Assembly: GCF_910589235.1 (NCBI RefSeq) | Contig: NC_060956.1 | Coordinates: forward strand, 12,678,999 to 12,742,998 | Direction: 5' to 3' | Source of the DNA: Vespa crabro | Taxonomy: Eukaryota; Arthropoda; Insecta; Hymenoptera; Vespidae | DNA length: 64,000 nt | Part shown: piece by piece, positions 11,527 through 25,700 of the stretch | How the letters are laid out: every line of letters begins with the position of its first letter | How positions within the stretch are numbered: position 1 is the first letter of the stretch | Notes under the pieces: model-generated | Told to the model about the DNA's origin: nothing | Databases searched by the model: none | The model's input: the letters and a program-made list of their open reading frames with translations, nothing else | Position numbers and translations under genes: made by a program

Positions 11527-14238
11527 AAATTCACATGTGTTGTTCAGTTTTCTCGATAATTTTCATGTTAAAGCACGTAATTAAAAATAGTCGGAAAGAA
11601 ATATTCTAGTTTCATTCTTTATTCTGCGTCGAAAGTATATAAAATCATTGAAATTGAATGAGATTTCAACCTTTCGTTTTTCGACGATACGCCTTTATGA
11701 GCATAAAATCGTATATTGGATATGAAACAAAGTTAAGACATCAATTCCAAGATAGAAAAGATTTTTGATCTTCTGAAATACAATGTCTGAATCGATTGGT
11801 AACATTTTTCAAACTGTTGTACGAGTAAGTTCAAAGATTTCACCATTTTATCTCAGCATATAGCGAAAAACGCATATGTCGATCAGGTTTCTCGATAATT
11901 ATCATGTTACAACACATATTTACGCATAGTCGGAAAGATATAATCTAGTTTCATTCTTTATTCTGCGTCGAAAAAATATAAAATCATTGAAATTGAATGT
12001 GATTTCAACCTTTCATTTTTCGACGATACGCCTTTATGAGCATAAAATCGTATATACGATATGAAACAAAGTTAAGACATCAATTCCAAGATAGAAAAGA
12101 TTTTTGATCTTCTGAAATACAATGTCCGAATCGATTGGTAACATTTTTCAAACTGTGGAACGAGTATTTTCACTGTTTTCATGATAATATTTCCGCATAT
12201 AGCGAAATTCACATGTGTTGTTCAGTTTTCTCGATAATTTTCATGTTAAAGCACGTATTTAAAAATAGTCGGAAAGAAATATTCTAGTTTCATTCTTTAT
12301 TCTGCGTCGAAAGTATATAAAATCATTGAAATTGAATGTGATTTCAACCTTTCGTTTTTCGACGATACGCCTTTATGAGCATAAAATCGTATATTGGATA
12401 TGAAACAAAGTTAAGACATCAATTCCAAGATAGAAAAGATTTTTGATCTTCTGAAATACAATGTCTGAATCGATTGGTAACATTTTTCAAACTGTTGTAC
12501 GAGTAAGTTCAAAGATTTCACCATTTTATCTCAGCATATAGCGAAAAACGCATATGTCGATCAGGTTTCTCGATAATTATCATGTTACAACACATATTTA
12601 CGCATAGTCGGAAAGATATAATCTAGTTTCATTCTTTATTCTGCGTCGAAAAAATATAAAATCATTGAAATTGAATGTGATTTCAACCTTTCATTTTTCG
12701 ACGATACGCCTTTATGAGCATAAAATCGTATATACGATATGAAACAAAGTTAAGACATCAATTCCAAGATAGAAAAGATTTTTGATCTTCTGAAATACAA
12801 TGTCCGAATAGATTGGTAACATTTTTCAAACTGTGGAACGAGTATTTTCACTGTTTTCATGATAATATTTCCGCATATAGCGGAATTCGCATGTGTCGAT
12901 CAGGTTTCTCATTAATTATCATGTTAAAACACGCATTTACACATAGTCGGAAAGATATAATCTAGTTTCATTCTTTATTCTGCGTCGAAAGTATTTAAAA
13001 TCATTGAAATTGAATTAGATTTCAACCTTTCATTTTTCGACGATACAACTTTATGAGCATAAAATCGTATATTGGATATGAAACAAAGTTAAGACATCAA
13101 TTCCAAGATAGAAAAGATTTTTGATCTTCTGAAATACAATGTCCGAATCGATTGGTAACATTTTTCAAACTGTGGAACGAGTATTTTCACTGTTTTCATG
13201 ATAATATTTCCGCATATAGCGAAATTCACATGTGTTGTTCAGTTTTCTCGATAATTTTCATGTTAAAGCACGTAATTAAAAATAGTCGGAAAGAAATATT
13301 CTAGTTTCATTCTTTATTCTGCGTCGAAAGTATATAAAATCATTGAAATTGAATGAGATTTCAACCTTTCGTTTTTCGACGATACGCCTTTATGAGCATA
13401 AAATCGTATATTGGATATGAAACAAAGTTAAGACATCAATTCCAAGATAGAAAAGATTTTTGATCTTATGAAATACAATGTCTGAATCGATTGGTAACAT
13501 TTTTCAAACTGTTGTACGAGTAAGTTCAAAGATTTCACCATTTTATCTCAGCATATAGCGAAAAACGCATATGTCGATCAGGTTTCTCGATAATTATCAT
13601 GTTACAACACGTATTTACGCATAGTCGGAAAGATATAATCTAGTTTCATTCTTTATTCTGCGTCGAAAAAATATAAAATCATTGAAATTGAATGTGATTT
13701 CAACCTTTCATTTTTCGACGATACGCCTTTATGAGCATAAAATCGTATATACGATATGAAACAAAGTTAAGACATCAATTCCAAGATAGAAAAGATTTTT
13801 GATCTTCTGAAATACAATGTCCGAATAGATTGGTAACATTTTTCAAACTGTGGAACGAGTATTTTCACTGTTTTCATGATAATATTTCCGCATATAGCGG
13901 AATTCGCATGTGTCGATCAGGTTTCTCATTAATTATCATGTTAAAACACGCATTTACACATAGTCGGAAAGATATAATCTAGTTTCATTCTTTATTCTGC
14001 GTCGAAAGTATTTAAAATCATTGAAATTGAATTAGATTTCAACCTTTCATTTTTCGACGATACAACTTTATGAGCATAAAATCGTATATTGGATATGAAA
14101 CAAAGTTAAGACATCAATTCCAAGATAGAAAAGATTTTTGATCTTCTGAAATACAATGTCCGAATCGATTGGTAACATTTTTCAAACTGTGGAACGAGTA
14201 TTTTCACTGTTTTCATGATAATATTTCCGCATATAGCG
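11527..14238 (+). repeat. HOR domain 3: last A2-rich stretch before D appears
   Basis: Monomers 35-42 in order: A2B', A1BC, A2BC. Unit starts are 11527, 12205 and 13222. The order A2B'-A1BC is the pentamer of domain 2 in shifted phase. The A2 at 13222 has gatcttatg in place of gatcttctg, seen nowhere else. The B at 13561 has s4 allele cgtatt. Confidence 0.88.
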
Positions 14239-14577
14239 AAATTCACATGTGTTGTTCAGTTTTCTCGATAATTTTCATGTTAAAGCACGTATTTAAAAAT
14301 AGTCGGAAAGAAATATTCTAGTTTCATTCTTTATTCTGCGTCGAAAGTATATAAAATCATTGAAATTGAATGTGATTTCAACCTTTCATTTTTCGACGAT
14401 ACGCCTTTATGAGCATAAAATCGTATATACGATATGAAACAATGTTAATACATCAATACCAAGATAAAAAGGATGTTTGATATTCTGAAATAACATGTCT
14501 GAATAGATTGGTAACATTTTTCGTACTGTTGTCCGGGAAAATTCATTGTTTTCACCATTTTACCTCAGCATATAGCG
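14239..14577 (+). repeat. Monomer class D (first and reference copy)
   Basis: D is a mosaic. Bases 1 to about 147 match A1. About 148 to 204 match B, with catttttcg and the palindrome atcgtatatacgat. From base 205 to the tail it has its own sequence: aatgttaatacatcaatacc, aaaaaggatgtttgatattc, aataacatg, tcgtactgttgtccggg. The last part, ttcaccattttacctcag, is again A-like. There are 17 D copies, including the partial one at the right edge, starting at 14239, 19324, 26443, 31188, 33222, 34239, 35934, 36951, 40002, 44409, 47121, 48477, 53901, 55257, 58986, 61359 and 63732. None occurs before 14239. D takes the place of A at the start of an HOR and is followed by full B in all but the first case, where B' follows. 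The 35934 and 48477 copies carry gatcttctg in place of gatattctg. Confidence 0.93.
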
Positions 14578-15255
14578 AAAAACGCATATGTCGATCAGGT
14601 TTCTCGATAATTATCATGTTACAACACGTATTTACGCATAGTCGGAAAGAAATATTCTAGTTTCATTCTTTATTCTGCGTCGAAAAAATATAAAATCATT
14701 GAAATTGAATGTGATTTCAACCTTTCATTTTTCGACGATACGCCTTTATGAGCATAAAATCGTATATACGATATGAAACAAAGTTAAGACATCAATTCCA
14801 AGATAGAAAAGATTTTTGATCTTCTGAAATACAATGTCCGAATCGATTGGTAACATTTTTCAAACTGTGGAACGAGTATTTTCACTGTTTTCATGATAAT
14901 ATTTCCGCATATAGCGAAATTCACATGTGTTGTTCAGTTTTCTCGATAATTTTCATGTTAAAGCACGTATTTAAAAATAGTCGGAAAGAAATATTCTAGT
15001 TTCATTCTTTATTCTGCGTCGAAAGTATATAAAATCATTGAAATTGAATGTGATTTCAACCTTTCGTTTTTCGACGATACGCCTTTATGAGCATAAAATC
15101 GTATATTGGATATGAAACAAAGTTAAGACATCAATTCCAAGATAGAAAAGATTTTTGATCTTCTGAAATACAATGTCTGAATCGATTGGTAACATTTTTC
15201 AAACTGTTGTACGAGTAAGTTCAAAGATTTCACCATTTTATCTCAGCATATAGCG

Positions 15256-15594
15256 AAAAACGCATATGTCGATCAGGTTTCTCGATAATTATCATGTTAC
15301 AACACATATTTACGCATAGTCGGAAAGATATAATCTAGTTTCATTCTTTATTCTGCGTCGAAAAAATATAAAATCATTGAAATTGAATTAGATTTCAACC
15401 TTTCATTTTTCGACGATACAACTTTATGAGCATAAAATCGTATATACGATATGAAACAAAGTTAAGACATCAATTCCAAGATAGAAAAGATTTTTGATCT
15501 TCTGAAATACAATGTCCGAATAGATTGGTAACATTTTTCAAACTGTGGAACGAGTATTTTCACTGTTTTCATGATAATATTTCCGCATATAGCG
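15256..15594 (+). repeat. B with internal C patch (s7-s8), first H-like monomer
   Basis: Alleles are B at s1-s6 (aaaaaatata kept), C at s7-s8 (aattagat, atacaact), and B again at s9-s10 (tatatacgat, gaatagatt). A single crossover cannot give B-C-B; a short gene-conversion tract of at least about 30 bases can. The monomer at 16273-16611 has the same pattern in the neighbouring A-H-C unit, so the patched unit was then duplicated. Confidence 0.88.
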
Positions 15595-17289
15595 GAATTC
15601 GCATGTGTCGATCAGGTTTCTCATTAATTATCATGTTAAAACACGCATTTACACATAGTCGGAAAGATATAATCTAGTTTCATTCTTTATTCTGCGTCGA
15701 AAGTATTTAAAATCATTGAAATTGAATTAGATTTCAACCTTTCATTTTTCGACGATACAACTTTATGAGCATAAAATCGTATATTGGATATGAAACAAAG
15801 TTAAGACATCAATTCCAAGATAGAAAAGATTTTTGATCTTCTGAAATACAATGTCCGAATCGATTGGTAACATTTTTCAAACTGTGGAACGAGTATTTTC
15901 ACTGTTTTCATGATAATATTTCCGCATATAGCGAAATTCACATGTGTTGTTCAGTTTTCTCGATAATTTTCATGTTAAAGCACGTATTTAAAAATAGTCG
16001 GAAAGAAATATTCTAGTTTCATTCTTTATTCAGCGTCGAAAGTATATAAAATCATTGAAATTGAATGTGATTTCAACCTTTCGTTTTTCGACGATACGCC
16101 TTTATGAGCATAAAATCGTATATTGGATATGAAACAAAGTTAAGACATCAATTCCAAGATAGAAAAGATTTTTGATCTTCTGAAATACAATGTCTGAATC
16201 GATTGGTAACATTTTTCAAACTGTTGTACGAGTAAGTTCAAAGATTTCACCATTTTATCTCAGCATATAGCGAAAAACGCATATGTCGATCAGGTTTCTC
16301 GATAATTATCATGTTACAACACATATTTACGCATAGTCGGAAAGATATAATCTAGTTTCATTCTTTATTCTGCGTCGAAAAAATATAAAATCATTGAAAT
16401 TGAATTAGATTTCAACCTTTCATTTTTCGACGATACAACTTTATGAGCATAAAATCGTATATACGATATGAAACAAAGTTAAGACATCAATTCCAAGATA
16501 GAAAAGATTTTTGATCTTCTGAAATACAATGTCCGAATAGATTGGTAACATTTTTCAAACTGTGGAACGAGTATTTTCACTGTTTTCATGATAATATTTC
16601 CGCATATAGCGGAATTCGCATGTGTCGATCAGGTTTCTCATTAATTATCATGTTAAAACACGCATTTACACATAGTCGGAAAGATATAATCTAGTTTCAT
16701 TCTTTATTCTGCGTCGAAAGTATTTAAAATCATTGAAATTGAATTAGATTTCAACCTTTCATTTTTCGACGATACAACTTTATGAGCATAAAATCGTATA
16801 TTGGATATGAAACAAAGTTAAGACATCAATTCCAAGATAGAAAAGATTTTTGATCTTCTGAAATACAATGTCCGAATCGATTGGTAACATTTTTCAAACT
16901 GTGGAACGAGTATTTTCACTGTTTTCATGATAATATTTCCGCATATAGCGAAATTCACATGTGTTGTTCAGTTTTCTCGATAATTTTCATGTTAAAGCAC
17001 GTAATTAAAAATAGTCGGAAAGAAATATTCTAGTTTCATTCTTTATTCTGCGTCGAAAGTATATAAAATCATTGAAATTGAATGAGATTTCAACCTTTCG
17101 TTTTTCGACGATACGCCTTTATGAGCATAAAATCGTATATTGGATATGAAACAAAGTTAAGACATCAATTCCAAGATAGAAAAGATTTTTGATCTTCTGA
17201 AATACAATGTCTGAATCGATTGGTAACATTTTTCAAACTGTTGTACGAGTAAGTTCAAAGATTTCACCATTTTATCTCAGCATATAGCG

Positions 17290-17628
17290 AAAAACGCATA
17301 TGTCGATCAGGTTTCTCGATAATTATCATGTTACAACACATATTTACGCATAGTCGGAAAGATATAATCTAGTTTCATTCTTTATTCTGCGTCGAAAAAA
17401 TATAAAATCATTGAAATTGAATGTGATTTCAACCTTTCATTTTTCGACGATACGCCTTTATGAGCATAAAATCGTATATTGGATATGAAACAAAGTTAAG
17501 ACATCAATTCCAAGATAGAAAAGATTTTTGATCTTCTGAAATACAATGTCCGAATCGATTGGTAACATTTTTCAAACTGTGGAACGAGTATTTTCACTGT
17601 TTTCATGATAATATTTCCGCATATAGCG
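17290..17628 (+). repeat. B-to-C hybrid, switch between s8 and s9
   Basis: B alleles run through s8 (atacgcct), then C alleles at s9 (tatattggat) and s10 (gaatcgatt). Unlike B' it is followed by C. The monomer at 24409-24747, at the matching position 21 monomers later, also has tatattggat but keeps gaatagatt at s10. The two are thus related but not the same, and differ by a further switch between s9 and s10. Confidence 0.85.
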
Positions 17629-18984
17629 GAATTCGCATGTGTCGATCAGGTTTCTCATTAATTATCATGTTAAAACACGCATTTACACATAGTCGGAAAG
17701 ATATAATCTAGTTTCATTCTTTATTCTGCGTCGAAAGTATTTAAAATCATTGAAATTGAATTAGATTTCAACCTTTCATTTTTCGACGATACAACTTTAT
17801 GAGCATAAAATCGTATATTGGATATGAAACAAAGTTAAGACATCAATTCCAAGATAGAAAAGATTTTTGATCTTCTGAAATACAATGTCCGAATCGATTG
17901 GTAACATTTTTCAAACTGTGGAACGAGTATTTTCACTGTTTTCATGATAATATTTCCGCATATAGCGAAATTCACATGTGTTGTTCAGTTTTCTCGATAA
18001 TTTTCATGTTAAAGCACGTATTTAAAAATAGTCGGAAAGAAATATTCTAGTTTCATTCTTTATTCTGCGTCGAAAGTATATAAAATCATTGAAATTGAAT
18101 GTGATTTCAACCTTTCGTTTTTCGACGATACGCCTTTATGAGCATAAAATCGTATATTGGATATGAAACAAAGTTAAGACATCAATTCCAAGATAGAAAA
18201 GATTTTTGATCTTCTGAAATACAATGTCTGAATCGATTGGTAACATTTTTCAAACTGTTGTACGAGTAAGTTCAAAGATTTCACCATTTTATCTCAGCAT
18301 ATAGCGAAAAACGCATATGTCGATCAGGTTTCTCGATAATTATCATGTTACAACACATATTTACGCATAGTCGGAAAGATATAATCTAGTTTCATTCTTT
18401 ATTCTGCGTCGAAAAAATATAAAATCATTGAAATTGAATGTGATTTCAACCTTTCATTTTTCGACGATACGCCTTTATGAGCATAAAATCGTATATACGA
18501 TATGAAACAAAGTTAAGACATCAATTCCAAGATAGAAAAGATTTTTGATCTTCTGAAATACAATGTCCGAATCGATTGGTAACATTTTTCAAACTGTGGA
18601 ACGAGTATTTTCACTGTTTTCATGATAATATTTCCGCATATAGCGAAATTCACATGTGTTGTTCAGTTTTCTCGATAATTTTCATGTTAAAGCACGTATT
18701 TAAAAATAGTCGGAAAGAAATATTCTAGTTTCATTCTTTATTCTGCGTCGAAAGTATATAAAATCATTGAAATTGAATGTGATTTCAACCTTTCGTTTTT
18801 CGACGATACGCCTTTATGAGCATAAAATCGTATATTGGATATGAAACAAAGTTAAGACATCAATTCCAAGATAGAAAAGATTTTTGATCTTCTGAAATAC
18901 AATGTCTGAATCGATTGGTAACATTTTTCAAACTGTTGTACGAGTAAGTTCAAAGATTTCACCATTTTATCTCAGCATATAGCG

Positions 18985-19323
18985 AAAAACGCATATGTCG
19001 ATCAGGTTTCTCGATAATTATCATGTTACAACACATATTTACGCATAGTCGGAAAGATATAATCTAGTTTCATTCTTTATTCTGCGTCGAAAAAATATAA
19101 AATCATTGAAATTGAATTAGATTTCAACCTTTCATTTTTCGACGATACAACTTTATGAGCATAAAATCGTATATTGGATATGAAACAAAGTTAAGACATC
19201 AATTCCAAGATAGAAAAGATTTTTGATCTTCTGAAATACAATGTCCGAATCGATTGGTAACATTTTTCAAACTGTGGAACGAGTATTTTCACTGTTTTCA
19301 TGATAATATTTCCGCATATAGCG
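18985..19323 (+). repeat. B-to-C hybrid, switch between s6 and s7 (H')
   Basis: B alleles run through s6 (aaaaaatata); C alleles follow at s7-s10. It is followed by D. The copy at 26104-26442, 7119 bp away, has the same pattern and the same D neighbour, in keeping with the 21-monomer duplication. Confidence 0.88.
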
Positions 19324-22300
19324 AAATTCACATGTGTTGTTCAGTTTTCTCGATAATTTTCATGTTAAAGCACGTATTTAAAAATAGTCGGAAAGAAATA
19401 TTCTAGTTTCATTCTTTATTCTGCGTCGAAAGTATATAAAATCATTGAAATTGAATGTGATTTCAACCTTTCATTTTTCGACGATACGCCTTTATGAGCA
19501 TAAAATCGTATATACGATATGAAACAATGTTAATACATCAATACCAAGATAAAAAGGATGTTTGATATTCTGAAATAACATGTCTGAATAGATTGGTAAC
19601 ATTTTTCGTACTGTTGTCCGGGAAAATTCATTGTTTTCACCATTTTACCTCAGCATATAGCGAAAAACGCATATGTCGATCAGGTTTCTCGATAATTATC
19701 ATGTTACAACACATATTTACGCATAGTCGGAAAGATATAATCTAGTTTCATTCTTTATTCTGCGTCGAAAAAATATAAAATCATTGAAATTGAATGTGAT
19801 TTCAACCTTTCATTTTTCGACGATACGCCTTTATGAGCATAAAATCGTATATACGATATGAAACAAAGTTAAGACATCAATTCCAAGATAGAAAAGATTT
19901 TTGATCTTCTGAAATACAATGTCCGAATAGATTGGTAACATTTTTCAAACTGTGGAACGAGTATTTTCACTGTTTTCATGATAATATTTCCGCATATAGC
20001 GGAATTCGCATGTGTCGATCAGGTTTCTCATTAATTATCATGTTAAAACACGCATTTACACATAGTCGGAAAGATATAATCTAGTTTCATTCTTTATTCT
20101 GCGTCGAAAGTATTTAAAATCATTGAAATTGAATTAGATTTCAACCTTTCATTTTTCGACGATACAACTTTATGAGCATAAAATCGTATATTGGATATGA
20201 AACAAAGTTAAGACATCAATTCCAAGATAGAAAAGATTTTTGATCTTCTGAAATACAATGTCCGAATCGATTGGTAACATTTTTCAAACTGTGGAACGAG
20301 TATTTTCACTGTTTTCATGATAATATTTCCGCATATAGCGAAATTCACATGTGTTGTTCAGTTTTCTCGATAATTTTCATGTTAAAGCACGTATTTAAAA
20401 ATAGTCGGAAAGAAATATTCTAGTTTCATTCTTTATTCTGCGTCGAAAGTATATAAAATCATTGAAATTGAATGTGATTTCAACCTTTCGTTTTTCGACG
20501 ATACGCCTTTATGAGCATAAAATCGTATATTGGATATGAAACAAAGTTAAGACATCAATTCCAAGATAGAAAAGATTTTTGATCTTCTGAAATACAATGT
20601 ATGAATCGATTGGTAACATTTTTCAAACTGTTGTACGAGTAAGTTCAAAGATTTCACCATTTTATCTCAGCATATAGCGAAAAACGCATATGTCGATCAG
20701 GTTTCTCGATAATTATCATGTTACAACACATATTTACGCATAGTCGGAAAGATATAATCTAGTTTCATTCTTTATTCTGTGTCGAAAAAATATAAAATCA
20801 TTGAAATTGAATGTGATTTCATCCTTTCATTTTTCGACGATACGCCTTTATGAGCATAAAATCGTATATACGATATGAAACAAAGTTAAGACATCAATTC
20901 CAAGATAGAAAAGATTTTTGATCTTCTGAAATACAATGTCCGAATCGATTGGTAACATTTTTCAAACTGTGGAACGAGTATTTTCACTGTTTTCATGATA
21001 ATATTTCCGCATATAGCGAAATTCACATGTGTTGTTCAGTTTTCTCGATAATTTTCATGTTAAAGCACGTATTTAAAAATAGTCGGAAAGAAATATTCTA
21101 GTTTCATTCTTTATTCTGCGTCGAAAGTATATAAAATCATTGAAATTGAATGTGATTTCAACCTTTCGTTTTTCGACGATACGCCTTTATGAGCATAAAA
21201 TCGTATATTGGATATGAAACAAAGTTAAGACATCAATTCCAAGATAGAAAAGATTTTTGATCTTCTGAAATACAATGTCTGAATCGATTGGTAACATTTT
21301 TCAAACTGTTGTACGAGTAAGTTCAAAGATTTCACCATTTTATCTCAGCATATAGCGAAAAACGCATATGTCGATCAGGTTTCTCGATAATTATCATGTT
21401 ACAACACGTATTTACGCATAGTCGGAAAGATATAATCTAGTTTCATTCTTTATTCTGCGTCGAAAAAATATAAAATCATTGAAATTGAATGTGATTTCAA
21501 CCTTTCATTTTTCGACGATACGCCTTTATGAGCATAAAATCGTATATACGATATGAAACAAAGTTAAGACATCAATTCCAAGATAGAAAAGATTTTTGAT
21601 CTTCTGAAATACAATGTCCGAATAGATTGGTAACATTTTTCAAACTGTGGAACGAGTATTTTCACTGTTTTCATGATAATATTTCCGCATATAGCGGAAT
21701 TCGCATGTGTCGATCAGGTTTCTCATTAATTATCATGTTAAAACACGCATTTACACATAGTCGGAAAGATATAATCTAGTTTCATTCTTTATTCTGCGTC
21801 GAAAGTATTTAAAATCATTGAAATTGAATTAGATTTCAACCTTTCATTTTTCGACGATACAACTTTATGAGCATAAAATCGTATATTGGATATGAAACAA
21901 AGTTAAGACATCAATTCCAAGATAGAAAAGATTTTTGATCTTCTGAAATACAATGTCCGAATCGATTGGTAACATTTTTCAAACTGTGGAACGAGTATTT
22001 TCACTGTTTTCATGATAATATTTCCGCATATAGCGAAATTCACATGTGTTGTTCAGTTTTCTCGATAATTTTCATGTTAAAGCACGTATTTAAAAATAGT
22101 CGGAAAGAAATATTCTAGTTTCATTCTTTATTCTGCGTCGAAAGTATATAAAATCATTGAAATTGAATGTGATTTCAACCTTTCGTTTTTCGACGATACG
22201 CCTTTATGAGCATAAAATCGTATATTGGATATGAAACAAAGTTAAGACATCAATTCCAAGATAGAAAAGATTTTTGATCTTCTGAAATACAATGTCTGAA

Positions 22301-22374
22301 TCGATTGGTAACATTTTTCAAACTGTTGTACGAGTAAGTTCAAAGATTTCACCATTTTATCTCAGCATATAGCG

Positions 22375-22713
22375 AAAAACGCATATGTCGATCAGGTTTC
22401 TCGATAATTATCATGTTACAACACATATTTACGCATAGTCGGAAAGATATAATCTAGTTTCATTCTTTATTCTGCGTCGAAAGTATTTAAAATCATTGAA
22501 ATTGAATGTGATTTCAACCTTTCATTTTTCGACGATACGCCTTTATGAGCATAAAATCGTATATACGATATGAAACAAAGTTAAGACATCAATTCCAAGA
22601 TAGAAAAGATTTTTGATCTTCTGAAATACAATGTCCGAATAGATTGGTAACATTTTTCAAACTGTGGAACGAGTATTTTCACTGTTTTCATGATAATATT
22701 TCCGCATATAGCG
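22375..22713 (+). repeat. B with C allele at s6 only
   Basis: All sites are B except s6, which has the C allele gaaagtattt. This is the smallest C patch in the window. The monomer one HOR further on, at 23392-23730, has C at s6-s8 and B at s9-s10. The pair shows a patch of differing length in the same register. Confidence 0.86.
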
Positions 22714-25700
22714 GAATTCGCATGTGTCGATCAGGTTTCTCATTAATTATCATGTTAAAACACGCATTTACACATAGTCGGAAAGATATAATCTAGTTTC
22801 ATTCTTTATTCTGCGTCGAAAGTATTTAAAATCATTGAAATTGAATTAGATTTCAACCTTTCATTTTTCGACGATACAACTTTATGAGCATAAAATCGTA
22901 TATTGGATATGAAACAAAGTTAAGACATCAATTCCAAGATAGAAAAGATTTTTGATCTTCTGAAATACAATGTCCGAATCGATTGGTAACATTTTTCAAA
23001 CTGTGGAACGAGTATTTTCACTGTTTTCATGATAATATTTCCGCATATAGCGAAATTCACATGTGTTGTTCAGTTTTCTCGATAATTTTCATGTTAAAGC
23101 ACGTATTTAAAAATAGTCGGAAAGAAATATTCTAGTTTCATTCTTTATTCTGCGTCGAAAGTATATAAAATCATTGAAATTGAATGTGATTTCAACCTTT
23201 CGTTTTTCGACGATACGCCTTTATGAGCATAAAATCGTATATTGGATATGAAACAAAGTTAAGACATCAATTCCAAGATAGAAAAGATTTTTGATCTTCT
23301 GAAATACAATGTCTGAATCGATTGGTAACATTTTTCAAACTGTTGTACGAGTAAGTTCAAAGATTTCACCATTTTATCTCAGCATATAGCGAAAAACGCA
23401 TATGTCGATCAGGTTTCTCGATAATTATCATGTTACAACACATATTTACGCATAGTCGGAAAGATATAATCTAGTTTCATTCTTTATTCTGCGTCGAAAG
23501 TATTTAAAATCATTGAAATTGAATTAGATTTCAACCTTTCATTTTTCGACGATACAACTTTATGAGCATAAAATCGTATATACGATATGAAACAAAGTTA
23601 AGACATCAATTCCAAGATAGAAAAGATTTTTGATCTTCTGAAATACAATGTCCGAATAGATTGGTAACATTTTTCAAACTGTGGAACGAGTATTTTCACT
23701 GTTTTCATGATAATATTTCCGCATATAGCGGAATTCGCATGTGTCGATCAGGTTTCTCATTAATTATCATGTTAAAACACGCATTTACACATAGTCGGAA
23801 AGATATAATCTAGTTTCATTCTTTATTCTGCGTCGAAAGTATTTAAAATCATTGAAATTGAATTAGATTTCAACCTTTCATTTTTCGACGATACAACTTT
23901 ATGAGCATAAAATCGTATATTGGATATGAAACAAAGTTAAGACATCAATTCCAAGATAGAAAAGATTTTTGATCTTCTGAAATACAATGTCCGAATCGAT
24001 TGGTAACATTTTTCAAACTGTGGAACGAGTATTTTCACTGTTTTCATGATAATATTTCCGCATATAGCGAAATTCACATGTGTTGTTCAGTTTTCTCGAT
24101 AATTTTCATGTTAAAGCACGTAATTAAAAATAGTCGGAAAGAAATATTCTAGTTTCATTCTTTATTCTGCGTCGAAAGTATATAAAATCATTGAAATTGA
24201 ATGAGATTTCAACCTTTCGTTTTTCGACGATACGCCTTTATGAGCATAAAATCGTATATTGGATATGAAACAAAGTTAAGACATCAATTCCAAGATAGAA
24301 AAGATTTTTGATCTTCTGAAATACAATGTCTGAATCGATTGGTAACATTTTTCAAACTGTTGTACGAGTAAGTTCAAAGATTTCACCATTTTATCTCAGC
24401 ATATAGCGAAAAACGCATATGTCGATCAGGTTTCTCGATAATTATCATGTTACAACACATATTTACGCATAGTCGGAAAGATATAATCTAGTTTCATTCT
24501 TTATTCTGCGTCGAAAAAATATAAAATCATTGAAATTGAATGTGATTTCAACCTTTCATTTTTCGACGATACGCCTTTATGAGCATAAAATCGTATATTG
24601 GATATGAAACAAAGTTAAGACATCAATTCCAAGATAGAAAAGATTTTTGATCTTCTGAAATACAATGTCCGAATAGATTGGTAACATTTTTCAAACTGTG
24701 GAACGAGTATTTTCACTGTTTTCATGATAATATTTCCGCATATAGCGGAATTCGCATGTGTCGATCAGGTTTCTCATTAATTATCATGTTAAAACACGCA
24801 TTTACACATAGTCGGAAAGATATAATCTAGTTTCATTCTTTATTCTGCGTCGAAAGTATTTAAAATCATTGAAATTGAATTAGATTTCAACCTTTCATTT
24901 TTCGACGATACAACTTTATGAGCATAAAATCGTATATTGGATATGAAACAAAGTTAAGACATCAATTCCAAGATAGAAAAGATTTTTGATCTTCTGAAAT
25001 ACAATGTCCGAATCGATTGGTAACATTTTTCAAACTGTGGAACGAGTATTTTCACTGTTTTCATGATAATATTTCCGCATATAGCGAAATTCACATGTGT
25101 TGTTCAGTTTTCTCGATAATTTTCATGTTAAAGCACGTATTTAAAAATAGTCGGAAAGAAATATTCTAGTTTCATTCTTTATTCTGCGTCGAAAGTATAT
25201 AAAATCATTGAAATTGAATGTGATTTCAACCTTTCGTTTTTCGACGATACGCCTTTATGAGCATAAAATCGTATATTGGATATGAAACAAAGTTAAGACA
25301 TCAATTCCAAGATAGAAAAGATTTTTGATCTTCTGAAATACAATGTCTGAATCGATTGGTAACATTTTTCAAACTGTTGTACGAGTAAGTTCAAAGATTT
25401 CACCATTTTATCTCAGCATATAGCGAAAAACGCATATGTCGATCAGGTTTCTCGATAATTATCATGTTACAACACATATTTACGCATAGTCGGAAAGATA
25501 TAATCTAGTTTCATTCTTTATTCTGCGTCGAAAAAATATAAAATCATTGAAATTGAATGTGATTTCAACCTTTCATTTTTCGACGATACGCCTTTATGAG
25601 CATAAAATCGTATATACGATATGAAACAAAGTTAAGACATCAATTCCAAGATAGAAAAGATTTTTGATCTTCTGAAATACAATGTCCGAATCGATTGGTA

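Larger units (their letters stand above)
14239..17967 (+). repeat. HOR domain 4: first D, first H, conversion-patched B
   Basis: Monomers 43-53 in order: DB', A1HC, A1HC, A2BC, with unit starts 14239, 14917, 15934 and 16951. The two AHC units contain the partial hybrids described at 15256 and 16273. The B at 17290 has the C allele at s9 and s10 but is still followed by C. This stretch is the transition from the ABC-dominated left side to the D/H-containing rest of the window. The A1 at 15934 has ttcagcgtcg in place of ttctgcgtcg. Confidence 0.88.
17968..25086 (+). repeat. 21-monomer segment, copy 1 (7119 bp)
   Basis: Monomers 54-74 in order: A1B', A1H', DBC, A1B', A1BC, A1HC, A1HC, A2BC. Unit starts are 17968, 18646, 19324, 20341, 21019, 22036, 23053 and 24070. 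The first 18 monomers repeat in the same class order at 25087. A private A variant, atgtatgaatcg, occurs at the same place in both copies (A monomers starting 20341 and 27459) and nowhere else, which supports duplication of the block and not chance order. The similarity in order extends leftwards to 14917 (A-H-C twice, A2BC), so the exchange endpoints lie outside this segment. Confidence 0.85.
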
